NCBI RefSeq assembly: GCF_003001995.1
Contig: NZ_PVNB01000002.1
Span: forward strand, 62,001 to 126,000
DNA: 64,000 nt
Direction: 5' to 3'
Source: Orenia metallireducens
GTDB taxonomy: Bacteria; Bacillota; Halanaerobiia; Halobacteroidales; Halobacteroidaceae
Part shown: positions 8,870-16,506 of the stretch, piece after piece
Layout of the letters: each line of letters begins with the position of its first letter
Position numbering within the stretch: the first letter of the stretch is position 1
Translations under genes and position numbers: made by a program
Notes under the pieces: model-generated
What the model was told of the DNA's origin: nothing
Seen by the model: only the letters and a program-made list of their open reading frames with translations
Database searches by the model: none

Positions 8870-10387
8870 ATGAAATTTAAAAGAAGTAGTGGAATACTTT
8901 TGCACCCAACATCTTTGCCAGGAAAATACGGGATAGGTTCTTTAGGAAAAGAGGCCTATGAATTTATCGATTTTCTCAGTAAAACTAAACAGAAATTATG
9001 GCAAATATGTCCTTTAGGGCCAACAGGATATGGAGACTCTCCTTATCAATGTTTCTCAGCTTTTGCTGGTAATCCATTATTGATTGACCTAGATTATCTG
9101 GAAGAAGAAGGATTATTATCAAAGGAAGATTTAATCTTAGAAGAAGAGTTTAGCCAAGATTATGTGGATTATGGTAGAGTGATCAATTTTAAGTTTCCAT
9201 TATATAGAAAGGCTTTTGAGAGATTCAATTCAGCAGCTTCTGATATTGAAAAAGGTAAATTTAAGGCTTTCTGTGTAGAAAATGAAGAATGGCTAGAGGA
9301 TTATACTTTATTTATGGCGTTAAAGGATCATTTTAATTGGAGGTCTTGGACTCAATGGGAAGATCCTATTAAGTTTAGAGAAGAAGCTGCTATTAATAAG
9401 TATAAAGATGATCTAAAAAATGATATAGATTTCCATAAGTTTATGCAATATTTATTCTTTGAACAATGGACTAAGCTAAAAGACTACGCTAATGATAAGG
9501 GGATCAAGGTTATTGGTGATATTCCTATCTTTGTAGCCTTTGATAGTGCTGATGCTTGGTCTAACCCAGAAATATTCTATTTTGATGAAAGAAGAAATCC
9601 CACTAAAATTGCTGGAGTACCTCCTGATTACTTCAGCAAAACTGGTCAATTATGGGGAAATCCTCTTTATGATTGGGATAAGTTAAAAGAAAGAGATTAT
9701 GATTGGTGGATAGATAGATTTAAGGTTATTTTAAAACAAGCTGATATTGTTCGTCTTGATCATTTTAGAGGCTTTGAGGCTTATTGGGCAGTGCCAGCTG
9801 GAGAAGAGACAGCAATTAACGGTAGTTGGGAAAAGGGTCCTGGAGCAGACTTTTTCAATGTTGTCCGTGAAAAGTTAGGTAAGTTACCGATTATTGCTGA
9901 AGATTTAGGTTTGATTACCGATGAAGTAGAAGAGCTAAGGGATGAGTTTGAATTTCCAGGTATGAAGATTTTACAGTTTGCTTTTGATACAGGGGAGAAG
10001 AATAAGTATTTGCCACATAATTATGATGAAAACTGTGTTGTTTATACAGGTACTCATGATAATGATACTACTCTAGGATGGTTTTTAAATATATCTACTG
10101 AAGTTAAGGAGTATGTAGAAGAGTATCTAGAGATAGAAGCAAGTGATATCTGTTGGGGGTTATTAGAAGCAGCCTGGTCTTCAGTAGCTGTAATGGCTAT
10201 TGCACCTTTACAAGATATATTATCTTTAGATAGTGGATCAAGAATGAATACTCCTGGTGCTCCTTCAGGCAATTGGCAGTGGAGATATAAAAAAGAGATG
10301 TTAAATGATGATATAATAAATAAGTTGACAGATTTAACAGAAAAATATCGTATTAATAATCAATTTGCTGATGTTGTAAATAAATAA
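8870..10387 (+). CDS. malQ: 4-alpha-glucanotransferase (amylomaltase)
   Basis: 505 residues from the ATG at 8870, preceded by GGGGGG; an upstream in-frame TTG at 8846 has no ribosome site. It transfers glucan chains between maltodextrins in the cytoplasm (disproportionation), part of maltose/glycogen metabolism. GH77 features seen are the start GILLHPTSLPGKYGIGSLG, the nucleophile region VRLDHFRGFEAYW, the acid/base region IIAEDLG and the GTHDNDTT motif. Length is normal for the family. It stands alone with its own terminator. A glycogen-branching enzyme gene begins at 63.8 kb, consistent with glycogen use in this organism. Confidence 0.96.
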   Translation: MKFKRSSGILLHPTSLPGKYGIGSLGKEAYEFIDFLSKTKQKLWQICPLGPTGYGDSPYQCFSAFAGNPLLIDLDYLEEEGLLSKEDLILEEEFSQDYVDYGRVINFKFPLYRKAFERFNSAASDIEKGKFKAFCVENEEWLEDYTLFMALKDHFNWRSWTQWEDPIKFREEAAINKYKDDLKNDIDFHKFMQYLFFEQWTKLKDYANDKGIKVIGDIPIFVAFDSADAWSNPEIFYFDERRNPTKIAGVPPDYFSKTGQLWGNPLYDWDKLKERDYDWWIDRFKVILKQADIVRLDHFRGFEAYWAVPAGEETAINGSWEKGPGADFFNVVREKLGKLPIIAEDLGLITDEVEELRDEFEFPGMKILQFAFDTGEKNKYLPHNYDENCVVYTGTHDNDTTLGWFLNISTEVKEYVEEYLEIEASDICWGLLEAAWSSVAVMAIAPLQDILSLDSGSRMNTPGAPSGNWQWRYKKEMLNDDIINKLTDLTEKYRINNQFADVVNK

Positions 10388-10395
10388 GTTAGTAT

Positions 10396-10424
10396 AAAAA
10401 GAGGATGGAATCCATCCTCTTTTT
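10396..10424 (+). terminator. Intrinsic terminator of malQ
   Basis: AAAAAGAGGATGGA/TCCATCCTCTTTTT hairpin with a T-run. The A-run on the other side lets it also serve the convergent minus-strand gene at 10442. Confidence 0.85.
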
Positions 10425-10441
10425 ATATGTTAATAAAAGAC

Positions 10442-10636
10442 TTATAAATATTTCTTATGGTGTTTTTGGAAGATATCACAATGGCTATCCTGCCAATTAA
10501 CACAGAGATCGCATTTGGCATCCTCTAAGGCTTCTAGATTATTTAAGATAGAAGCTCCAAAATTTTGAGCAACTGTAATTGCTTCATATTCGGGGCATTT
10601 AGTAGCAACTTCTTTTAATAGTTTATCTTCATACAT
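10442..10636 (-). CDS. Small hypothetical protein with CxxC-type cysteines
   Basis: 64 residues from the ATG at 10636; GGAGGAG lies seven bases upstream, and an adjacent TTG at 10639 is less well placed. Four cysteines are seen: one in KCPEY near residue 13 and three within CDLCVNWQDSHC near 42-53, a pattern compatible with metal binding. No signal peptide or membrane segment. The family is not recognised with certainty. It is monocistronic, convergent with malQ and shares its terminator. Confidence 0.65.
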   Translation of the reverse strand: MYEDKLLKEVATKCPEYEAITVAQNFGASILNNLEALEDAKCDLCVNWQDSHCDIFQKHHKKYL

Positions 10637-10748
10637 CAATAGACTCCTCCTTAATAAGGGAATTGAGTTTTATGCTTTGAAACTAGGGGGGGATTAATCT
10701 GATTATATATTTAATTCTTCTCAATATAATCAATTTTATACAAAAAAG

Positions 10749-10832
10749 TTATCTGCTCTTTTCTACTGGCGGCCAGGGGAAGGGTGGTAAGTCGATTGGG
10801 ATGATTTTTACTAATAGCTTAATCAAAATCAT
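10749..10832 (-). CDS. Candidate Pro/Trp-rich micro-ORF (27 aa)
   Basis: ATG at 10832 to TAA at 10749. A short hydrophobic start (MILIKLLVKII) is followed by PIDLPPFPWPPVEKSR. The dense proline codons explain an isolated GC-rich patch in an AT-rich spacer. It begins two bases after the stop of an upstream 12-codon frame that has a very strong ribosome site, so coupled re-initiation is plausible. The frame is open further upstream without a usual start, so a frameshifted longer peptide is an alternative. A weak hairpin follows near 10701-10731. No family recognised. Confidence 0.35.
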   Translation of the reverse strand: MILIKLLVKIIPIDLPPFPWPPVEKSR

Positions 10833-10834
10833 GA

Positions 10835-10873
10835 CTAATAATTGGGATATGTATTCGTTATTAAATTTATCAT
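10835..10873 (-). CDS. Candidate 12-aa leader micro-ORF
   Basis: ATG at 10873, product MINLITNTYPNY. AAGGAGGT lies about eight bases upstream, much stronger than chance in this AT-rich spacer. It may exist only to deliver ribosomes to the next frame at 10832. Unproven. Confidence 0.3.
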   Translation of the reverse strand: MINLITNTYPNY

Positions 10874-10981
10874 CTCCTTTTACCTCCTTTTATTTATTTT
10901 TATTAGTTTATTGGAGCTTCAAACTTATTGTTATCTTCAATATCAGGAATTTATGTAAGATAGAGGTAAGACCAAATCAAA

Positions 10982-11009
10982 AAAATCATGGAATATATTC
11001 CATGATTTT
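10982..11009. terminator. Terminator of mgsA
   Basis: Perfect palindrome AAAATCATGGAATA/TATTCCATGATTTT just downstream of the minus-strand mgsA stop. Confidence 0.7.
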
Positions 11010-11018
11010 AAGGTGAAA

Positions 11019-11393
11019 CTATTCATTTTTTAGAGATTCTAAGATCATATCTGCAGTTGCTAAATTTGTAGCCAAAGGTACATTATGAACATCACAGACC
11101 CTAAGTAAGGCACTGACATCAGGCTCATGGGGCTGTGCAGTTAATGGATCACGTAAGAATATAACTGCTTTTAATAAATTATCGGTTATTTGTGCTCCAA
11201 TCTGCTGGTCACCACCTAAAGGTCCTGAAGCCATTCTAATTACTTCTAAGTTTGTGTTTTCATTTAGCTTCCTTCCAGTAGTTCCAGTAGCGATTAGCTC
11301 ATATTTTTTCAGTATTGATTCGTGATTTTGAGCAAATTTAATTAAATCATCCTTCTTCTTATCGTGGGCAACTAATGCTATTCTTTCTGCCAA
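11019..11393 (-). CDS. mgsA: Methylglyoxal synthase
   Basis: 124 residues, starting at a TTG chosen because AGGAGGG lies six bases upstream and the start [17 protein letters not shown] fits the family. It converts dihydroxyacetone phosphate to methylglyoxal and phosphate, a glycolytic bypass that relieves phosphate starvation or sugar-phosphate stress. Family motifs seen are the ATGTTG phosphate-binding loop, [11 protein letters not shown] with the catalytic Asp, and [17 protein letters not shown]. Length is normal or slightly short. Monocistronic with its own terminator. Confidence 0.95.
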   Translation of the reverse strand: MAERIALVAHDKKKDDLIKFAQNHESILKKYELIATGTTGRKLNENTNLEVIRMASGPLGGDQQIGAQITDNLLKAVIFLRDPLTAQPHEPDVSALLRVCDVHNVPLATNLATADMILESLKNE

Positions 11394-11540
11394 TTAAATC
11401 CCTCCTATGATATTAATGTGATTTAGTGGTTAATCTTGCTTAAGAGATATATTCTAGATTAATATCAGATTACCTTTAATGATTTTAGTTTATTGTTACT
11501 CGTAATTATAATTATTATATTAAAATTAGCAATAAATAAT

Positions 11541-11578
11541 GTAAAACTACCTATCTTATATAAGATAGGTAGTTTTAC
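11541..11578. terminator. Terminator of the barrel-protein gene
   Basis: Near-perfect 38-base palindrome, arms GTAAAACTACCTATCTTAT and its complement, immediately after the stop of the minus-strand gene at 11580. Confidence 0.75.
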
Positions 11579-11579
11579 A

Positions 11580-12230
11580 TTAGAATGTGATTTCAGCACC
11601 AAAGTATAATCCATGTAAGGCTTCATTATAGCCAGCTATCTGTTGACTTTGGTCATCACCATAATAGTATCCTTCTCTTAAGTAACCACCTTTGATACTA
11701 AAAGTATCTGTTAATTGTCCTTTAAGACCTAGGTTAAGCTTATAACCTGAAAATTTTCCTCCAAACTCTATATTTTCAGTGTTAACATCATAATTACCAA
11801 TAGGAAAAATAGAAATATCTCCATTAAAGTCTATCTTATCATGTAATGGTTGTATAGTTTTAAAGGATAGTGGTAGTGCATAACCTTTAGTAGCTGCATT
11901 CTCTTCTTTTTTATTTAAAGCCTTAATTCCAAATCCAATATAATTTTCTCCTCTGCCAATACTCAATTCTTTGAAGAAAGAGAAGTTTATTAGATTATAA
12001 TCTTCTATAGAGCTAGTTTTAGTTGTAGTAGCTGTAGTTAGATTTAATTCAGATGGTAAGAAGATATTGGCACCATCATCCCTATAAGTAAAGATAGAAG
12101 CTCTTAAATTATTTCCATTTAAGGTTTGGAGGGGGCTTCCATAAATTCCAAATTGATTATTATCTTGGGCAAAGGCTGATAATGTGAAAGCTGTAGTTAT
12201 TGTCAAGATTAAGAGTAATATTCTCTTCAT
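11580..12230 (-). CDS. Predicted small outer membrane beta-barrel protein
   Basis: 216 residues with a signal peptide (about 1-21, ending SAFA), many amphipathic beta-strands and a terminal phenylalanine in YFGAEITF, all typical of outer-membrane barrels. Length suggests about 8-10 strands. There are no cysteines. It stands alone with a strong terminator. No named family was recognised, though it resembles porin-like proteins of diderm Firmicutes. The presence of this gene supports an outer membrane in this spore-forming organism. Confidence 0.65.
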   Translation of the reverse strand: MKRILLLILTITTAFTLSAFAQDNNQFGIYGSPLQTLNGNNLRASIFTYRDDGANIFLPSELNLTTATTTKTSSIEDYNLINFSFFKELSIGRGENYIGFGIKALNKKEENAATKGYALPLSFKTIQPLHDKIDFNGDISIFPIGNYDVNTENIEFGGKFSGYKLNLGLKGQLTDTFSIKGGYLREGYYYGDDQSQQIAGYNEALHGLYFGAEITF

Positions 12231-12442
12231 AAACTATTATCCTTTCTATTTTTAGGATTTTTAAATTAATCCTATGTATTTGCAAATTAAAAATTATATA
12301 ACTAGAAGATAGTATTCAAATTATCCATCCTTATCTTTATTATAAGGGAAATTGGCTGTCTTATAAATGTAATATTTATAGAAGGAGTGTGATGATTAGG
12401 TATTGTTGTCAAATTTAATGCTGAGCTTATTCTATTCAATTA

Positions 12443-12503
12443 TTTACCAGTTTATTATATTTTATATCTGCCCATAATATTAGTGGAGGTGGTTTTCCCA
12501 ATG
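12443..12503 (+). repeat. Leader block shared with 12712-12768, copy 1
   Basis: The two blocks share TTACCAGTTTA at one end and AATATTA followed by TGGAGGTGGTT at the other, then the start codon. They give the SASP gene and the 25-codon frame nearly identical upstream regions, implying a duplicated expression unit. Confidence 0.55.
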
Positions 12504-12674
12504 GGACGTAAAACAATTATGTCCGATAAAACTAAATATGAATTGGCTGAGGAGTTAGGTTTCGCTGACAAGGTCAAGGATGGTGATTGGGGTAATATAA
12601 CCACCCGGGAAGCTGGGTCATTAGTTAAAAGAGCAGTAGAGAAGGTAGAAGAAATGATGGCTGGGCAGCAGTAG
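12501..12674 (+). CDS. Small acid-soluble spore protein, alpha/beta type
   Basis: 57 residues from the ATG at 12501, preceded by GGAGGTGG; an upstream in-frame GTG at 12483 is rejected because it overlaps that site. The family pattern is clear: KTKYELAEELGFADKV followed by GDWGNITTREAGSLVKRA. These proteins coat spore DNA in the forespore, protect it from UV and heat, and are cleaved by GPR protease at germination. The chain looks like the short SspF-type subgroup. Forespore-specific control is known for the family. A second, very short frame with the same leader lies 90 bases on. Confidence 0.93.
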   Translation: MGRKTIMSDKTKYELAEELGFADKVKDGDWGNITTREAGSLVKRAVEKVEEMMAGQQ

Positions 12675-12765
12675 ATATAAAAATTATCTACTCAATAATA
12701 TTCTGAATAAATTACCAGTTTAATAACTTTTAATTTGGACAGAATATTAATGGAGGTGGTTATCA

Positions 12766-12843
12766 ATGCTTTCATTATCTCACGTAAAGGAAAAGCAGAG
12801 ATTAGCAGAGAAAAATCCTTTAACAGGTTATGATGAGTTATAG
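12766..12843 (+). CDS. Candidate 25-aa sporulation micro-ORF beside SASP
   Basis: ATG at 12766 to TAG at 12841. It has a strong ribosome site (GGAGGTGG) and a leader nearly identical to that of the SASP gene, so both are likely made in the forespore. The product is short, charged and without cysteine: MLSLSH then KEKQRLAEKNPLTGYDEL. It does not align with SASP beyond the leader. No family is recognised. It could be a real small spore protein, or the remnant of a duplicated SASP that lost its body. Confidence 0.45.
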   Translation: MLSLSHVKEKQRLAEKNPLTGYDEL

Positions 12844-12857
12844 TAACCACCAAATAA

Positions 12858-12951
12858 TTGGGATATTATAAAATCATAGTATCTCAATTAAAAAACACTA
12901 GGATTAAAACCCTAGTGTTAACAAACAACCCCACTAATTTATTAGTGGGGT
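12858..12951. terminator. Three consecutive hairpins between convergent units
   Basis: First: ATTGGGATATTAT paired with ATAGTATCTCAAT (12858-12889). Second: AACACTAGG paired with CCTAGTGTT (12894-12919); on the minus strand it is followed by a T-run, closing the Mrr-type gene. Third: ACCCCACTAAT paired with ATTAGTGGGGT (12928-12951), followed by CTTTAT on the plus strand, closing the SASP unit. Confidence 0.7.
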
Positions 12952-13001
12952 CTTTATAATTACTTATTATTTTTCAAACTCGAACTAGCCTTCCCAGCTT
13001 T

Positions 13002-14231
13002 TCAATGAATGTAATACTTGCAGGGATTCTCTTTTATCTTCAGTTCATCTAAATTAATAGATGTATATTTAAGGGCCTCTGTAAGCTTTTCACGATCCCA
13101 TAACTCTACATTATTAGCTTTAGCTAATTTTTTAGCAGATAGGGTAAAGGTACTATTAGTAATAACCATCATCTTTTGACAACTATAAAATGATTTAGCA
13201 GCGACTACTTCTTGAATAGCTGTATTTCCTATAGTGTTTTTAGATTTTTTTGCTTGTACTACAGTTTTGATGTTGAATCTTTTCAAAATTAGGTCAGCCC
13301 CTTGGTCGTCACTTGCTCCAATATGTTGTACATTATAGTCTCTTTTTTCAAATAGTAGCTTGAGAACTCTCTCAAATTCTTCCCCTGACATCTCATCAAT
13401 ATTATCAATCTTTAGTGGAGCTAAAGATCTTTTTTGTGAAGCCATAGCTTGATAGATATTTTTAGCATTGCCTTCGATTATTCTCTTTTCTATCTCTCCT
13501 TCAATTTGGCTTTCCAATTCCTTTTTTTCTAAATTTATTCCTTTATTAAGTATTAATTTTTCTAGAAAGTGAATATATTTAGTGTTATTTTCGAAAGTGT
13601 CTATATAGGCTCTGCTCCATTGTTTAATTGTAGGTTGATTAGCTAAAGTTGGATTCTGCTCTAAAAAGAACTTATTGAAATCTTCCTCTTTTCTTTTATG
13701 ATAGGCATTCTTAACCTGTTTATATAATTCTTGTCGGCTAGTCTTTATCTTCAATTTATCTAATATATAGTGTAGACTTTTGAGTTTGAATTCAGGAAGT
13801 TCTACTAAGTTAGACTGAAACGAATAATCTAAATTGCTTTCAATAAAGCGTAATAGCAACTTTTCAAAAACTAAAGATAATAATATATCTTCCTTTAATT
13901 TAATCTCTTCTTTTTCTAATAGGTATTGAAGGCTATTTATACTTTTAGGAAAAGGGTGTGTTTCATTAATTTCCATAGAGTTAAGCTTAAAATAACTATC
14001 GATAAAATTATCTATATATGGGTGAGCCCTTTTTATCAGTTCGGCTTTTTGAGATTTATTATATCTTATTGCAATTATAGATAGGATAGGAATTAATAAT
14101 GATAGTGAAGGAAGTGTATAAATAACTAGAGAAAATCCTATTAATATAGCAAGTATAGAAGTTAAGATGAGCAATAGAACTTTAACTAAATTATTAACTT
14201 CTACATTCAAGTTAAAAGGTTTATTTATCAT
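13002..14231 (-). CDS. Membrane-anchored Mrr-type restriction endonuclease-like protein
   Basis: 409 residues. Two hydrophobic segments near residues 17-57 anchor the protein. A long helical region follows, and the C-terminal part (about 281-390) is an Mrr_cat/PD-(D/E)xK domain: MSGEEFERVLKLLF, Asp at about 313 in GADLIL, and the QAK triad at 326-328 in VVQAKK. Mrr enzymes cut methylated or foreign DNA, but membrane-anchored forms in Firmicutes have no fixed role. No methyltransferase or specificity gene is nearby, so a classical restriction system is unlikely. ATG start with AAGGAG eleven bases upstream. Confidence 0.8.
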   Translation of the reverse strand: MINKPFNLNVEVNNLVKVLLLILTSILAILIGFSLVIYTLPSLSLLIPILSIIAIRYNKSQKAELIKRAHPYIDNFIDSYFKLNSMEINETHPFPKSINSLQYLLEKEEIKLKEDILLSLVFEKLLLRFIESNLDYSFQSNLVELPEFKLKSLHYILDKLKIKTSRQELYKQVKNAYHKRKEEDFNKFFLEQNPTLANQPTIKQWSRAYIDTFENNTKYIHFLEKLILNKGINLEKKELESQIEGEIEKRIIEGNAKNIYQAMASQKRSLAPLKIDNIDEMSGEEFERVLKLLFEKRDYNVQHIGASDDQGADLILKRFNIKTVVQAKKSKNTIGNTAIQEVVAAKSFYSCQKMMVITNSTFTLSAKKLAKANNVELWDREKLTEALKYTSINLDELKIKENPCKYYIH

Positions 14232-14851
14232 AGATATGCCAACTCCTTATAATGGATATTTATATAATAATTCTGTACAAAAAGCTATTAATTATACATG
14301 GTCAGCTGAATTTATCTTGTTTTGGAGTTTATAGTAAAAATTATCAATTTTAACTTAACTTTAATCCAAGATTAAAGTTTTATCAATATATAGATGATAA
14401 TATTATTTTAAGTGAAAAAGTTATAAATATAAACAATATACATGATTATGAAAAAAAGAATTATAAGGATTATTCCAAAGGAATTTAACCTTTAGTAGAA
14501 GAAGTAATCTAGCTAATACAAAAAAGATCTATTTGGCACTTTATAGAAATGAATGATTATTTTTTTATATTAATGAAGTGTTAGTATGAATTTGAAATGA
14601 AAATATAGAATAAAAAGAAGGATAAGTAGATGCTTCAAAGAATATATAAAAAGTAGAAATTAATGGAATAAGCTCTATTTAAGTAATAATTTAAAGTTTT
14701 TCTGGAAGATATTAATGAGTAGATAAGGTTTTGTAAAATAATTCCAATAAAGACAGCTAAATTAATTTTGCTATGGAAGTGCTTCAATTAACATATTATC
14801 TTTAGAATTATTCTAAAGATAATATGTTAAAACTATTAGGAGGGAATTTAA
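14232..14851. other. AT-rich spacer between divergent genes
   Basis: About 620 bases with no credible gene. The only strong structure is the 43-base palindrome at 14788-14830. Promoters for both divergent genes should lie here but were not fixed. Confidence 0.4.
14788..14830. promoter_or_regulatory. 43-bp perfect palindrome before the kinase gene
   Basis: Arm TTAACATATTATCTTTAGAAT (14788-14808), one central T, then its exact complement (14810-14830). It ends eight bases before the ribosome site AGGAGGG of the kinase gene at 14852. No T-run follows on either strand and no gene precedes it on this strand, so it is not an ordinary terminator. It may be an operator or a 5'-UTR stem-loop. Confidence 0.55.
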
Positions 14852-16330
14852 ATGGAAGAAATTTTTAATTTTTTAATTAATAATTTCCCAGGATTAGCCG
14901 TCATTCTTGATGATAAATATAGAATTCGAAAGGGAAATAGGCATGCTTACAATCTGTATACCAAGATAAAGGGGGAGGTTGCAGATCCCCACCAATTAAG
15001 GAATCAAAATTTAAGTTATTTTCACCCTCGAGATAAAATGATTGCAGCATTAAAAACTTTAGATAAGGGCGAACCTAACCATGGTTATCTGGAATATAAG
15101 TGGGATGGTGTAAAGAGAAATGTCCTATATTGCCATCTTCCAGCTAAATTAAGTGATGGTTCTCAAGGGGTGGTAATCTTAAACTTAGATTTTTTAAATC
15201 CAATTAGGGAACTAAAGGATTTGCTTGAGGCCTTTCATCAGAACTATGATCTTTATTTCAGTCAGTTAGGGATAGGATTATTTGATACAGAGGGCAAGAT
15301 CTTATATGTCAATAAAACAATTTTAGATATTTCTGGTTTAGAGAGCGATGATTTATTAGGGAAGAATCTTTTTAAAGATTATAAAAGCTATATTTCTAAA
15401 AGGGATGGGAATAGTATCTTGGGTGAATTCATCTTAAAAGGAGAGTTTTTACATACTAAATTATATATAAGTAAGGAGAGTATAATCAGTAATGGTTGCC
15501 AATCTATAGTAATGGAGGTTATATCCTTTCCTATTGAAATAGAGGGTCAATTTTTAGGATCGATCTGTATTGCTATGAATTTAAACCAACTTACTAAATA
15601 TTCAAATCAAGTTAAACAATTTGAGCGTTTAGAGAATATCAGAGAGATGGCTTTTCGAGTTATCCATGAGATTCGAAATCCATTACAGGAGATTATGGCT
15701 GTAGCAGAACTTGGTAAAATCAAGTCAAAGCAGGAGGAAATTGAATCTTATTTTGAGCATATTAAAGCTGGGATAGGTTGGGTTAATGACTTATTAAATG
15801 ACATTATTCAAATATCTGATCCTAGTTCGCTAGATTTAGAAGAGGTCAAGTTAGATCATATCTGCCAAGAAATACTAGCAGATATCTCTAAAGATCATAA
15901 GGATATCTACTGGAAGTCTTCAATTGCAGATATAGAGGTGGTCTTAGATAGAGAGTTGTTTAAAGAGATTATATTTCATTTAGTTGATAATGCTTTAGAT
16001 GCTTTAGCTAATAAAACAGGGGAGAAGAAGATTATAATAAGTACCTCTGTACAAAGAGAAGATATTATATTTAGTATCTATAATTCTGGACATAAAATTC
16101 CAGATAAGATTCGAAATAGTATCTTTGACCCTTTTACTTCAACCAAAGGTCATAATGGGACAGGTTTAGGTTTAACAGTAGTTTATTATATTATCACCAA
16201 AGTATTTCAAGGAGATATCTGGTTTGAGAGTGATAATAATGGTACTACCTTCTTCTTTAAGATAAAAAAGGATATAGAAGAAGTAATAATCTCTGCTATA
16301 AATAATACAGACTATAAGGGGATTAGATAA
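14852..16330 (+). CDS. Orphan PAS-domain sensor histidine kinase
   Basis: 492 residues with no membrane segment, so cytoplasmic. Two PAS-like regions (about 5-115 and 130-245) are followed by a HisKA dimerisation helix with the phospho-acceptor His272 in IHEIRNPLQE. A HATPase domain then shows LVDNALDALANKTG (N box) and GTGLGLTVVYY (G2 box). No response regulator is adjacent. Orphan cytoplasmic PAS kinases of spore formers often feed phosphate into Spo0F/Spo0A, so a KinA-like role is possible but inferred. The ATG follows AGGAGGG and a striking palindrome. A terminator follows directly. Confidence 0.88.
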   Translation: MEEIFNFLINNFPGLAVILDDKYRIRKGNRHAYNLYTKIKGEVADPHQLRNQNLSYFHPRDKMIAALKTLDKGEPNHGYLEYKWDGVKRNVLYCHLPAKLSDGSQGVVILNLDFLNPIRELKDLLEAFHQNYDLYFSQLGIGLFDTEGKILYVNKTILDISGLESDDLLGKNLFKDYKSYISKRDGNSILGEFILKGEFLHTKLYISKESIISNGCQSIVMEVISFPIEIEGQFLGSICIAMNLNQLTKYSNQVKQFERLENIREMAFRVIHEIRNPLQEIMAVAELGKIKSKQEEIESYFEHIKAGIGWVNDLLNDIIQISDPSSLDLEEVKLDHICQEILADISKDHKDIYWKSSIADIEVVLDRELFKEIIFHLVDNALDALANKTGEKKIIISTSVQREDIIFSIYNSGHKIPDKIRNSIFDPFTSTKGHNGTGLGLTVVYYIITKVFQGDIWFESDNNGTTFFFKIKKDIEEVIISAINNTDYKGIR

Positions 16331-16338
16331 ATATTTAA

Positions 16339-16374
16339 AATAACCTACTACTATTTAAATAGTAGTAGGTTATT
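16339..16374 (+). terminator. Terminator of the kinase gene
   Basis: Perfect palindrome AATAACCTACTACTATTT/AAATAGTAGTAGGTTATT eight bases after the stop. Confidence 0.75.
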
Positions 16375-16506
16375 GATTTCTAAGGTTAAGTAGCCCTCAA
16401 TTATAGGAATTAGCTTTTATCAACTCTTATTTTTAGATTTGATATATTTATCACCTTTTAATATAATTAATGTGATATTAAATTTAATTTTAGGAGGAGT
16501 AGAAGA

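Noticed and set aside
10801-11016. 71-codon plus-strand frame upstream of mgsA
   Set aside because: No ribosome site, runs through the mgsA terminator, and is opposite to the better supported micro-ORFs on the minus strand.
12473-12479. CATAATA as a sigma-G -10 element for the SASP gene
   Set aside because: It lies so close to the ribosome site that the transcript would start inside it; the shared leader block is described instead.
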